From Brettanomyces bruxellensis (lineage: Eukaryota > Ascomycota > Pichiomycetes > Pichiales > Pichiaceae): a stretch of 64,000 nucleotides of DNA. Location: assembly GCF_011074885.1 (NCBI RefSeq), contig NC_054686.1, positions 434,001 to 498,000 on the forward strand, in the 5' to 3' direction. How positions within the stretch are numbered: the first letter of the stretch is position 1; every line of letters starts with the position of its first letter. The notes below the pieces were generated by a model, which was not told the origin of the DNA, did not search any database, and saw nothing but the letters and a program-made list of their open reading frames with translations. Below are positions 1 to 9,230 of this stretch, piece by piece. The position numbers were made by a program, and so were the translations under genes.

Positions 1-1719
1 GTCCGAAGGCTTCATGCTTTTCCATTTGGGCTGACTTCGCACTGTATTCACAGAAACGCGACTTTTGCTTCCACCTGTTCCTCCAAGATGAACATTTCGG
101 AAGGAATCATTTAGATTCGCCATTGGTGCTCCCTTAACATAAGGAAACGTCTTTTCATCCTCTAAAATATTGTCTTCCTCTTCATCAATGTAACCGTTAT
201 CGATAACGCATGTGTGATAAAGCTCCGGAAGATCATTCTGTGCCAGTCTAAGAACAAGATTGCTAAATGTAGGCACAAAACGGTCTGTCAACTCTGTTGT
301 GTTTTTAACATCGAAATACGTTTGAATATGTTCCGTCTTGCCACCCAAACTTGGCTTTATGATCTTAAGTCCCAGCTTTTGTAGATTATGGATAAGCTTT
401 AATATAGAATCGACTTTATCGGGCATTCCAAACTTCAGAAGCTTTATGAAATCCGATTCTATCAATCCTCCCCTATAAATTGCATACACGATAAGGAGGC
501 GGATCTTATTTCCCATAAAAATATTCTGGTTGGATAACAAACCCACTAGTTCGTCCGTAACAGGCTCATGCAAATGACGATCTGGTCCTAGATTAGCGGC
601 GCACTTGTTTTCAAAAACAATGGCATCTAGGATGCATTCTGCTTGGAATGCACTACTTATCCTGTTGATCAATTCGAAATGCCCTGTCACAAGCTGCTTT
701 TTAAACATGTGGTCACTTTGACTAATTGCAGCATGCGATAGATCCGAAGTATACTTTAAGTTACTGTATTTATCATCTTCATGCTTTAGGTCTTTGAGCA
801 TCTGGATGATTTTTTGAGTATAATCTTCGATCTTGACATCTTTTAACTGAGTAAAGACTGGATCATCACTGTCAAATACGATGTGTTTTTTCTCCATGCC
901 TTGACCTGTTTTGGCCTCATAATCATATACGAAAGTATAGTCACCTCTGATCTTTCTTATGTGGTCATCCATCAGATCAAATATTTGTGACCGATAGTAT
1001 TTATAATGACAAAATGGCCCAAATAGATCCATTGCCCTCTCCGTTACAAGAAAAATTGTACGGTTGTTCACCGGCGTTAGCTCCGAATGCTTTCGATAGT
1101 ACTCGTCTATCTTATTTTGAAAAGTGGTTGCGAGCTGTTTGGATAACGGAGAATTATAGAATCTGACCACGGGATATTCATTAGTCAAGATGCACATGCT
1201 CATCATCGCATCAACCGCCCTATCCATCTGGTATTGCACCAAGTCCCTGCCTAGATGCGCAAAATTATAATATCCAGGAATAGAACAGGAGTTCCCCGTT
1301 ACAAAAACACGATTTTCCAATGGCCTCAAGCTGAGATACTCTATAGTTTCAAAAGAACCATTTACAGATTCCATCAAGTATTTGTTTGCTCGAAGATGTG
1401 CAAAACATTGAGCATTCATTCCTGGAAGAAAACAAACTATTGCATCCTTATACCGTAAACCATGTGAGTAATCCGCCAGCAAACAGTCAATTGAGTAAGG
1501 AGCAATTGGATCCAAAATATATATTGCCTTTTCCTGGTTTTTGGATCTTTCTTTATCGTCTATTTTATAAAATGTGTAAACATAATTGAGGATGTCCTCT
1601 TTAAACAGTGACTTAACCACAGGGTACGTAGTATCGTCACATATGAGATGCCTGAAGTTGCATTGATACCTTTCAAAAGTCTTCTTGAGAGATTCCCGCT
1701 GCAGCTCATATAAAGACAT
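1..1719 (-). CDS. SEC1: Sec1/Munc18 family protein, Sec1-like (partial, C-terminus beyond window)
   Basis: Reading the minus strand from the ATG at 1719 gives an open frame of 573 codons that runs off the left edge without a stop. The protein begins MSLYELQRESLKKTF and contains blocks typical of SM proteins: AIYILDPIAPYSIDCLLADY near residue 60, and NRTIFLVTERAMDLFGPF followed by HKYYRSQIFDLMDD-type sequence near residue 220. In yeast Sec1 binds assembled exocytic SNARE complexes (Sso1/2, Sec9, Snc1/2) at the plasma membrane and promotes vesicle fusion at sites of polarised growth. S. cerevisiae Sec1 is about 724 residues, so roughly the last quarter is missing here. Sec1 fits better than Vps45, Sly1 or Vps33 by overall similarity remembered from the family; this is judgement, not an alignment. 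Confidence 0.8.
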   Translation of the reverse strand, partial: MSLYELQRESLKKTFERYQCNFRHLICDDTTYPVVKSLFKEDILNYVYTFYKIDDKERSKNQEKAIYILDPIAPYSIDCLLADYSHGLRYKDAIVCFLPGMNAQCFAHLRANKYLMESVNGSFETIEYLSLRPLENRVFVTGNSCSIPGYYNFAHLGRDLVQYQMDRAVDAMMSMCILTNEYPVVRFYNSPLSKQLATTFQNKIDEYYRKHSELTPVNNRTIFLVTERAMDLFGPFCHYKYYRSQIFDLMDDHIRKIRGDYTFVYDYEAKTGQGMEKKHIVFDSDDPVFTQLKDVKIEDYTQKIIQMLKDLKHEDDKYSNLKYTSDLSHAAISQSDHMFKKQLVTGHFELINRISSAFQAECILDAIVFENKCAANLGPDRHLHEPVTDELVGLLSNQNIFMGNKIRLLIVYAIYRGGLIESDFIKLLKFGMPDKVDSILKLIHNLQKLGLKIIKPSLGGKTEHIQTYFDVKNTTELTDRFVPTFSNLVLRLAQNDLPELYHTCVIDNGYIDEEEDNILEDEKTFPYVKGAPMANLNDSFRNVHLGGTGGSKSRVSVNTVRSQPKWKSMKPSD

Positions 1720-2111
1720 GTTGAAGAATCCCAATCGATGGAGCCCCTAATATAGAAGAGATACTTGATATTGGGTGATTTAAAGTTAAATCCGGCTTTA
1801 TTTACATCTTTTTGCTTTAAAATCGTACCCCTCGTTTTATTTTCAGATTCTCCCTTATTTCCTCATTCCCATTTTTTTCTCTAAGGACAACCGAAAAAAT
1901 CCGCTCCTCCTTGATGGAAAATTCCCCGTCTCCGTTATTTTGTCCGGAGCCCTGATGCAGGTCTATACATATTTGTTAAAATCTCTCTTTTCCCTACAGT
2001 AAAGGACATGAAATATATTTTGATAACGAGTACACCAGGATATGTCGCATTGAATTAGTCACATTCATTAAGAGTACATATTAGAACTGAAAAAAAATAT
2101 ACAGTGTAGTA
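1720..2111. other. Spacer between SEC1 start and BNI4 end
   Basis: This is a 392-base AT-rich spacer between two genes read on the minus strand. It must hold the SEC1 promoter and the BNI4 3' end. I see no coding potential and no RNA gene in it. Confidence 0.6.
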
Positions 2112-3959
2112 TTATAGAAAGTGTGTGTAACATCTCGAGTGTTCGTTAACCTCCATCTCAGCTTTGAAAACATTCAGTTCATTTCGGATATTCATTGCTA
2201 ATTCTGGTGTGAGGTTGTTACACGCTGCATTACCAGGATGTCTATCGTACTCATCGTCGCCATAAGTAGAACAAAGCACTACTTCAGATGAAAATTTGAC
2301 ACCAACATGGTGTGATTTTCTCTTGCCCTGCTTCGATCTCCTCTTACCTAGCGGCTTCTTAGATAATGCGGATTGCATATTTGATCTACACAAAGATGTA
2401 GAGGGACTCTTAGCAAATGAATGCATGGAAAGTGGTGGTGAAGCAAATTTGGAGCTCTTACTCTTCAGACTAGATTTGGAAGAGCTGATTCTGGAAATCA
2501 GCGACAGCCTCTTTGGACTTTGTTGTTTACCATTGTTATAATCCTCCTCAAGCATAGACTCCTCATTATCGTTTGTTGCGAAAGAAACACCTGTTTTAAA
2601 GAAATCGACCTCCGGTTCTCTCATATCTAAACCATCTTCGGATTCCACATAGTCATTCTCATCCTCGTTTTCAAAATCATCATAAATATCTTCCAAATCA
2701 AACCCGTCCTCATTTCCAACATTATAGCTACTGGAGGTGCCGGCTAAAGAACCAAGAATGGCAGACTTAGTCTCGGATTTGAGAGAAGTCCTAACCGATG
2801 GACTTAAGCCTTCAAATAAAGTAGTGCCTTTCAAATTTCCTGATGAATTGCGCTGGTGCATCGAATTGTCTCCAAACTCGATGTCACTCTCCCTCTGTCC
2901 TCCTTGAAGTTTTCCAATATTTGGAAGAGACATAAATCTTTGTGCATTATTTATACGTCCAGATCCATGGCCTGCTCTCCCCTTTCTCTGATCTGAGGTT
3001 CTAACATCCGACAAATAAAAGTTTGTGTCAAAAGGTTCATCATCATCGCTGAAATTGACCGAATTCATAACATCTGAAATGTCGTTATCAACACGAAGCT
3101 TTTTATAATGTGAAATTCCGAGGCCAGCCGTCTTCTTCTTCTGCTTTCTGTGAGAATTTCCTTTTGCAGAATCTTTCTGAATGTTTGATGAAGCTACCTC
3201 TTTAATAGGTTCGCGAGAAGGCTGAACAACAGCATCTATTGGCTCGGGTGAGTCCATCTGATTATTTTCCAGATTCTTCTGTTCTGCAGGCACTTCCTCG
3301 AGGCTTGGGTTCGAATCCTGCATTCTTTTCACGATGGAATCCACACTTTGAGTAGGGGTAAGACGAGAACCAGACGTTATAACAGGTGAGACACTATAGG
3401 AGCAGCGGGAAGCTTTCGAACGTGATCTTTCCAAGCTCACTATACTTTCGACCTCAGTATTGCTTAGTGTCTTTGGGAAGAGCGAGTCACCAAACCGAAT
3501 CTTACTGCTAGACTTGATGCTTGAAGCAAATGACAGTTGTTGAGATGCCGGGCTGCCAATGATCTCATCATCTGCAATTCTAGTTTTTTCAGAATCAGAT
3601 CGTTTAACACTTTTACCAGTGGTCTTTGTTGACTGTGAAAGTGCAGGAGATTGCGATTCCTTTATAACAGGTATCTTATTATCTTGAGAACCTTTCTCTT
3701 CTTCAACAAGAATACTGGATTTCTGTGTTATTGATTGGGTTTCTTCCATCTCATTTATGCCTTTGATTCCCTTTGTCTCTTTATTGGCGTCTGGTTTTGC
3801 AAGTTTATGGATGTCCATTTGCTTTTTAACAAGCCTCTTAGAAGATTCAGGTTTTTGGGGTAATTTGTCTTTCTTGAGTTCCTTCCTAGGTTCCTTCTTT
3901 TGCTCCTGCTTTTGTTCCTTTTTAGATTCTTTCCTAGTAGTCCGTATCATAAGAGACAT
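2112..3959 (-). CDS. BNI4: BNI4-like protein, C-terminal part (downstream of a -1 frame change)
   Basis: This is a 615-residue frame whose first ATG lies inside the 3' end of the upstream frame (3947-6028). It is Lys/Glu-rich at its start, then Ser-rich and acidic. It ends in a conserved block: VKFSS at residues 554-558, then GDDEYDRHPGNAACNNLTPE, an ELNVFKAEME stretch and a terminal SRCYTHFL. This tail is the signature of Bni4, the bud-neck adaptor that recruits protein phosphatase 1 (Glc7) through an RVxF-type motif and links chitin synthase III to septins. VKFS fits the relaxed RVxF pattern. I read this piece and the next frame as one gene of about 1,300 residues interrupted by one base; nothing promoter-like separates them. 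Two separate genes is the less likely alternative. The neighbouring globin and MED16 genes match the S. cerevisiae order around BNI4. Confidence 0.72.
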   Translation of the reverse strand: MSLMIRTTRKESKKEQKQEQKKEPRKELKKDKLPQKPESSKRLVKKQMDIHKLAKPDANKETKGIKGINEMEETQSITQKSSILVEEEKGSQDNKIPVIKESQSPALSQSTKTTGKSVKRSDSEKTRIADDEIIGSPASQQLSFASSIKSSSKIRFGDSLFPKTLSNTEVESIVSLERSRSKASRCSYSVSPVITSGSRLTPTQSVDSIVKRMQDSNPSLEEVPAEQKNLENNQMDSPEPIDAVVQPSREPIKEVASSNIQKDSAKGNSHRKQKKKTAGLGISHYKKLRVDNDISDVMNSVNFSDDDEPFDTNFYLSDVRTSDQRKGRAGHGSGRINNAQRFMSLPNIGKLQGGQRESDIEFGDNSMHQRNSSGNLKGTTLFEGLSPSVRTSLKSETKSAILGSLAGTSSSYNVGNEDGFDLEDIYDDFENEDENDYVESEDGLDMREPEVDFFKTGVSFATNDNEESMLEEDYNNGKQQSPKRLSLISRISSSKSSLKSKSSKFASPPLSMHSFAKSPSTSLCRSNMQSALSKKPLGKRRSKQGKRKSHHVGVKFSSEVVLCSTYGDDEYDRHPGNAACNNLTPELAMNIRNELNVFKAEMEVNEHSRCYTHFL

Positions 3960-6028
3960 ATGTTTGTGCCATGCTTTTTGTGCTTTCTGTCATTTTTCTT
4001 CGAGCTACCTCCATGGTTGTGTACAAAAGAAAAGCTCCTTCTTCCCCATTCAGAGAACATACTTCTTCTCTGAGGTTTCTTCGACTGAGTACTAGAACCA
4101 GCAGTACCGTTATCAACATTTTCTTTGGAATGCTCCTGTAATTTGTGACTTACAGAATCAACGCCTTTTGCATTGCTTTTCCTACTGCTGAACAAACCCT
4201 TAAACCTGAGGTCTTTCTTCGTAGAAGCAGGTGGGACTGAAGAATGATTATCTGCATTCTTTTCACCAACGGTTGTACTCTTCGGTAGAGCAGGAAGTGG
4301 TTTTGCTGCTTCTATTTCCCCTTCTTCTTCTTCTTTCTGTTCCTTTCTAATTACATTTGATTCTCCAACGTCCTCTGTTGAAGGCTCTGCAATTTTTGCT
4401 ACTGTTTGCTCATCTGTGATAATTGGCACTTCCTCAACTTCCGTTAACTTCTGATCATCCTTTTGTGCTGTAGAAGGCACTTCTACGTAATTCTCAGTGC
4501 CACTTTCCTTCTTCTCCAGATTCATTGACTCAGAGTTACTATCATCCACATCGGAATCCTCTTGAATCAGTCTAATGGACAATCTCTTCTGTTCTTCCTT
4601 CATGGAATGGTGCTTCTCTGTCTTCTGAACAAATTCTGATCTCTCGTTTTCTACTCCTAGTCTTTCTAAAGCATCGATCTTCCTATCGAGTGGTTCTCCA
4701 TCATAGGATGAAAAGTGGAGTCTGAAAAACTTCTCATAAGCTTCAATTGTATTCCGATCTTCGATGTTTTGCGAGTTCGACGTGTCCTTCTCTAAACTAT
4801 ATCCGATTTCTTTCACCGGTGAAAGTTCAGGTGGTTCAGATGCACTTGACTCGTTCTTGAGGACGTTAAAAGTTTCAATCGGTTCGTCAAACACCAAATC
4901 TGGTGAGAAAAGTTTCGGCGTCAAGAGATCACCTTCCTTAACGGAAGTAGAATCAGTAAATTTACCCCTTTCGCGGTTTCCTATTGATATAGCTGGAGAT
5001 ATTGCAGCCTTTCGACTAGCATGAGGCGAGCCAAGATATCTGCTCTCTTGCTCGTAGTTGGTCACAGATGATTCGTCTGATATTCCGAACTGAATCGGTG
5101 TGCCGACTTTATGATCAACAGGGGAATGTATTCTCGGAGAATGAGCGGGTGAACACCTTAAGATGCTTTCTTGTAATGCAGCGGGCGGACTGTAAGTGGG
5201 ACTTTGAAGAGTAGAACATGAAGATGATTTCGGTGTACTTGTCAAACTTATTAGATCAGGCTGATTTTCACCAGCACCTGAACATGTGGAATAGTTTGTA
5301 AGGTTGGCCTTGATTGCTTCGACCCTTTGGGGTGAAAGGTTAGTTGAGGAAGGAGAGTGACAAATTGGTCTTCTTGCCTTAGGGGAAGGTGTGTGTGGCA
5401 TGCTTGAAGTAAAGCTGCCACTTGATGTCAAGTGTGATGAAGTAGAGGCAGAGTCCGTGAAGTTTAATTGCTCGTCCTCTTCCGTGATCGCATCAAACTT
5501 CTGTGTTTTGTTATCAACGTTATTGTTCAAAATATCACTCAATGCTCTGATACTCGGACTATTCACCATAGCAATTGTTGCAGTTGGTGCCTCCGATACC
5601 TCTGTAGCCTGAGAGCTTAAATTTGATCTGCAGCTAGAGCTCCCTGTTAAAGAGTGGATCGAGTTCAATGACGGGGAAATAACAATAGATCTTCTCACAA
5701 ACTGCGCGTGTCTCTTACTGCTGATCATCGAGTTGTTTAAGCTGGGGCCTGAATAGAATCCTAGAGATGAAATATCTAATGCCCTGGATAACTGAGGTGA
5801 AGCGTGAATATGGGACTTGTTCATATTAGCATCTGCCGAATTCGAGCTTGTCGTCGTTTGCGAAGATGGTGAACGCGAAGTGTGACGAAAATCAAGCTCA
5901 TCCTGAACGGAACTCATTGGTGTTGAATTCTGTGTAGATTGGGGAGAAAAGTCACCGTTCGCTTTAGAGAAATGGTATAATGCCTGTTGCTCGTACGTGC
6001 TCAAACGTAAGTTCTCGTAGGTAGACAT
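3947..6028 (-). CDS. BNI4: BNI4-like protein, N-terminal part (ends at a frame change)
   Basis: This 693-residue frame starts MSTYENLRLSTYEQQ and ends KKHGTNICLL at a TGA that lies inside the next frame. It is Ser/Thr/Pro-rich and mostly low complexity. SPSIRALSDILNNN near residue 160 resembles a short N-terminal motif I remember in Bni4 proteins (SPSLxALxDIL). An Arg/Phe-rich stretch near the end (RRSMFSEWGRRSFSF) precedes a Lys/His-rich run. The role is expected to be as a bud-neck scaffold joining Glc7 and Chs4 to septins. Both frames are open together only between 3947 and 3989, and joining them needs a -1 shift. Identity rests mainly on the C-terminal half and on gene order. Confidence 0.65.
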   Translation of the reverse strand: MSTYENLRLSTYEQQALYHFSKANGDFSPQSTQNSTPMSSVQDELDFRHTSRSPSSQTTTSSNSADANMNKSHIHASPQLSRALDISSLGFYSGPSLNNSMISSKRHAQFVRRSIVISPSLNSIHSLTGSSSCRSNLSSQATEVSEAPTATIAMVNSPSIRALSDILNNNVDNKTQKFDAITEEDEQLNFTDSASTSSHLTSSGSFTSSMPHTPSPKARRPICHSPSSTNLSPQRVEAIKANLTNYSTCSGAGENQPDLISLTSTPKSSSCSTLQSPTYSPPAALQESILRCSPAHSPRIHSPVDHKVGTPIQFGISDESSVTNYEQESRYLGSPHASRKAAISPAISIGNRERGKFTDSTSVKEGDLLTPKLFSPDLVFDEPIETFNVLKNESSASEPPELSPVKEIGYSLEKDTSNSQNIEDRNTIEAYEKFFRLHFSSYDGEPLDRKIDALERLGVENERSEFVQKTEKHHSMKEEQKRLSIRLIQEDSDVDDSNSESMNLEKKESGTENYVEVPSTAQKDDQKLTEVEEVPIITDEQTVAKIAEPSTEDVGESNVIRKEQKEEEEGEIEAAKPLPALPKSTTVGEKNADNHSSVPPASTKKDLRFKGLFSSRKSNAKGVDSVSHKLQEHSKENVDNGTAGSSTQSKKPQRRSMFSEWGRRSFSFVHNHGGSSKKNDRKHKKHGTNICLL

Positions 6029-7148
6029 TAGTGTGAGTTTTAGAAACTAATAAAATTATTTGGCCGCAGAAATTCACCTTGACTCTCTCAAAATTTGATG
6101 CTTCTGAGTGAAGAGAGCTGGGTAGAAAAGAAGTTGAAGGGACCAATTGTTAATAGGGATAATTGTTAATATATTAGAGCCGTGAACACAACTCTTAACG
6201 CTGAACAACTTGAGCAACATAGTACAGCAAAAAAGTTTTATGAGGTGGTTCAGAAAAGAGAACGAGAAGGCTGGCAAATTATCTAATCAGGTAACGTCAT
6301 TTAATAATTTCAGTTAAAAAAAGACGCTTCCCCTTTGATTTTCCAACAATAGCAGGGAAAATTTTTGACTACGCGTCGTCACTTTTTTGGACTAATTAAA
6401 TCTATACTAGGAAATTTTCCCCTTTAGTATACATTTGAGAGAATACGGGAAATTCACTTCAATGTATAAAACGCGGATTGTATTTGTTCGCGTCCATCCC
6501 TTTACGGCTTTGGATAGGGGCACAAATTTATGTCCCCTGAGTTGAGCTTCCGCGGCCCGTATTTTATTTATTCTCACAATCAACAGCAAACAGCCTCAGA
6601 GGCATTCATTATATTCTTCATTACCTTCATCACTGTTTAGATAAGCCTTACGGGACACTGTTATAATCATTTGATTATATATCTTAAATAATTGAAACCC
6701 GGCCTGTAACCAATAAAAGGGTGATGTGGTTCAAATTTTTATCGATGATAATAATGGCATTGCCTGATTAATTCCTTCTATGTAACACACATTCATAGAC
6801 TTTTGAAACAGTTTAAAGGGATGAATCTTCGCAAAGCATATTTGTTTCCTGACTATTGCAATAATTTTTGATCAACTGCGATCCGCATATATACATAATT
6901 GAGACATACTTTTCTTCGCTGTTCTTTGCTTTTTTCCGCTTGATTAATTTTTTCCCGCTGTCTCTTACTTATGTAAAGCTTAGCGCCGTAAGCCAGCATA
7001 GAAAAATGACTTCAAATAGATCTATACAAGAAAAAAATAAGGGATTTTGAGACGGTCTTTTTTTTATTTTTAAATTGTACATATATAGAAATGCCATCGT
7101 AGCTTTGTTGAATACTTATTACGTCCAACTCTAATATTGTTGAAATAA
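6029..7148. other. Divergent spacer between BNI4 and the coiled-coil gene
   Basis: This 1,120-base AT-rich spacer should hold the promoters of both flanking genes. Only ORFs shorter than about 70 codons occur and none looks conserved. No tRNA-like or snRNA-like element was recognised. Confidence 0.5.
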
Positions 7149-7907
7149 ATGGACTGCTCAGTGAATAGTTCTGCGAATAGTTCTGACCCTGAAGTTGAAT
7201 ACGAACCGCTGTCGTTAAAATGGGTGCAACAAACATATGGTTTGCCAAAGCCTCCTGACAAATCAACTGAATCCCAGCAGAAATCTGTGAAGTCCAAAGC
7301 GAATAAAAAAATAGAGTTGGAGCTAAAAGATATGTCTGACCAATCACAGTTAGACTCCATATTGGAACCGACAGCAAATGTTCAAGGTTATCATTTAAAA
7401 CGCTTGAAGAATATGCGGCAAGAATTTGAGCACATCAAGAAATTGGGCAGAGGAAATTTCAAAATTAGAGACCTGGAGATATTGATAAAAAAATGGTTTT
7501 TGGAATTGGATCGAATAACAGAATCCCAAAACCTTCAAGCAGAGCTTCTGGAAGAAAACATTAGAGATCTTTATCAGCTGTATCTAAAGAACCTTGAGAA
7601 CGAAAAGCAGGTTGTGGAACAATATAGGAGAACGGTTGTATTATTGAACAAAAGATTGGACCGAAAAACCAGAATAATAGCTAAACTCCGAGAAGATAAG
7701 ATGATGCTTCAGCAATGGATTTCATCAACATACAAAGCAATATCGATCTTCACCAAAGATGCAGAGAGTTCATACTCGTTTGGAATAGACCATGTTGTTA
7801 AAGTCTCTAGGAAACCCAGTATGCCGAAGATTCGCAATATACAAACGCATCTATTGTACTTACTTCAAAAATATCTTTCCTCTACTGAGAAGATGGACGA
7901 TGAATAA
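7149..7907 (+). CDS. Unrecognised coiled-coil protein, 252 aa
   Basis: I do not recognise this gene. The first 75 residues are polar, Ser/Pro/Lys-rich and probably disordered. Residues from about 90 to 215 are strongly helical and charged, with long Leu/Ile heptad-like stretches (for example QNLQAELLEENIRDLYQLYL and later RTVVLLNKRLDRKTRIIAKL), consistent with one or two coiled coils. There is no signal peptide, membrane segment or zinc ligand set. Size and architecture resemble small kinetochore or spindle-pole subunits, but that is only an analogy. It lies on the plus strand between BNI4 and the globin gene, both on the minus strand. Those two are adjacent in S. cerevisiae, so this gene was gained here or lost there. 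The frame is intact and the start is the first ATG after an in-frame AT-rich leader. Confidence 0.6.
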   Translation: MDCSVNSSANSSDPEVEYEPLSLKWVQQTYGLPKPPDKSTESQQKSVKSKANKKIELELKDMSDQSQLDSILEPTANVQGYHLKRLKNMRQEFEHIKKLGRGNFKIRDLEILIKKWFLELDRITESQNLQAELLEENIRDLYQLYLKNLENEKQVVEQYRRTVVLLNKRLDRKTRIIAKLREDKMMLQQWISSTYKAISIFTKDAESSYSFGIDHVVKVSRKPSMPKIRNIQTHLLYLLQKYLSSTEKMDDE

Positions 7908-8162
7908 ATTACCCACAACGTGTTACAGTATGGCTGAAAACTGAAAGCATAAAAATATTTAGTATATCCCGAGAAATGAACGTAGAAATGAATGAACTGA
8001 AATGAAATTAGATTGAAATGGAATTATCCCAGCAAGCAAGGCATATCTATATTTTATCGACAAATGAAGCATGGTATAGCAAAACTTTATGTGGGTCCTT
8101 CTCTGATGATTGCCCCATCGAGTGCTTGCTATCCCAAATAAGGCAAAACCAGATAAAGAATC

Positions 8163-9230
8163 TCACATGATGACGCAATCGCCATCGTCCTTTTTACTGT
8201 GTAAACCACGCCTCCGTCCCTTCTTTGGAGAAGCCTCAGGAGGAGATATAGCATTTTCTGGAGTTGCTGGAAGTTCTTTTTTCTGTGGGACTGGCTTTCT
8301 GCGCGGCTTTAGATATATCTTGCTCATATTAGTATGTAAAAATGGCTTGCTCTGTATTGAGGAAGCAATGGAGGCAACATCATCGGCCTGCTGAGTTGAA
8401 AATGAATCTATTGATGCATCATTGGTATTGTACGAAATAAATGGATCTATACCACCTTGAATGATGGAATTTGCCAAAAAGCAGTAAAGTTTAATCCAGG
8501 CTTCCTCAAGTATGAGGGGAAAGAATGTTTCATTGTTTCCGAACCAATCTCTGAATGTCTTTATTAACGCTTCACCCATTGTTTTAAAGTAAGAGCGTTC
8601 TATACCTAAGATTCTTGCGTGTAACTTTCCAAGGTTAGTCAAAAGTTCCTGCATTTTGCTCAAGTCCTCTAAAGTCCCTATAGCCTGATTTAATACATCT
8701 GCAAAGGAAGATGCCTGATGCCTTATAGAAGGAATCATTTCAACAACCTTCTCATCCATCGAAATGAAATTGTTGTAGAATTGAATGCAGAAAAGATAGG
8801 ACGAGAAATCGGCTGCATTGAATGTGTTACCGCCCAACGATGTTGAATCATCATCCACAGTGACAAGTCTCCAAGACCATCTTAGCAAGTCAATTTCCTC
8901 CCGCGTTAGCTGAAGTTGCAATCTGTATCTCTCTGGCTGCACAACTTCCGATTCAGGAAGCCATTTACTATCAAAACTGATGTTTGATGTGACTGTGGAA
9001 TGAACGGATGTTGCCGTTAGACTCTTGGATATTAAAGAAAGACTCTCCTGAGACCCATTCTCATAGGATCTCTGGAGGTTGGACGATGAATCATTTTTGC
9101 TACTTGTATAACTTAACTCGCTTTCCTGGTCCGATTTGATTGCCGAGGATGAAACCGATGTTGCACGACGAAAAAGTGAACTGTTGTTCCCCTGGGACGG
9201 GTAGTTCCTGCCACCTCCCATTACATACAT
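8163..9230 (-). CDS. Globin-domain protein with C-terminal CaaX box (YNL234W-like), 355 aa
   Basis: A Ser-rich N-terminus (residues 1-100) is followed by a globin-like helical domain at about 103-262: YRLQLQLTREEIDLLRWSW for helix A, IRHQASSF with a candidate distal His171 (E7), and LGKLHARILGIERSYF with the candidate proximal haem-ligand His204 (F8). S. cerevisiae YNL234W is a haem-binding globin-related protein of 426 residues with little known function. The tail is basic and Pro-rich and ends in Cys-Val-Ile-Met (Cys codon at 8175-8177, followed by ATG and TGA). This is a CaaX motif whose final Met favours farnesylation, with a basic stretch KKGRRRGLHSKK just before it. That arrangement predicts membrane attachment. 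Position next to MED16 and near BNI4 matches the S. cerevisiae order, supporting orthology. Lipidation is inferred from the motif alone. Confidence 0.8.
   Translation of the reverse strand: MYVMGGGRNYPSQGNNSSLFRRATSVSSSAIKSDQESELSYTSSKNDSSSNLQRSYENGSQESLSLISKSLTATSVHSTVTSNISFDSKWLPESEVVQPERYRLQLQLTREEIDLLRWSWRLVTVDDDSTSLGGNTFNAADFSSYLFCIQFYNNFISMDEKVVEMIPSIRHQASSFADVLNQAIGTLEDLSKMQELLTNLGKLHARILGIERSYFKTMGEALIKTFRDWFGNNETFFPLILEEAWIKLYCFLANSIIQGGIDPFISYNTNDASIDSFSTQQADDVASIASSIQSKPFLHTNMSKIYLKPRRKPVPQKKELPATPENAISPPEASPKKGRRRGLHSKKDDGDCVIM

Noticed and set aside
3308..3318. GGTTCGAATCC, a perfect tRNA B-box
   Set aside because: It lies inside the BNI4 coding frame. There is no A-box at the right distance and no acceptor stem pairing around it.
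3934..4119. Possible intron explaining the BNI4 frame change (GTATGT-like donor near 4058-4063 on the minus strand)
   Set aside because: No TACTAAC or close variant precedes a usable AG on that strand, and the removed segment would be ordinary coding sequence. A one-base change is the simpler explanation.
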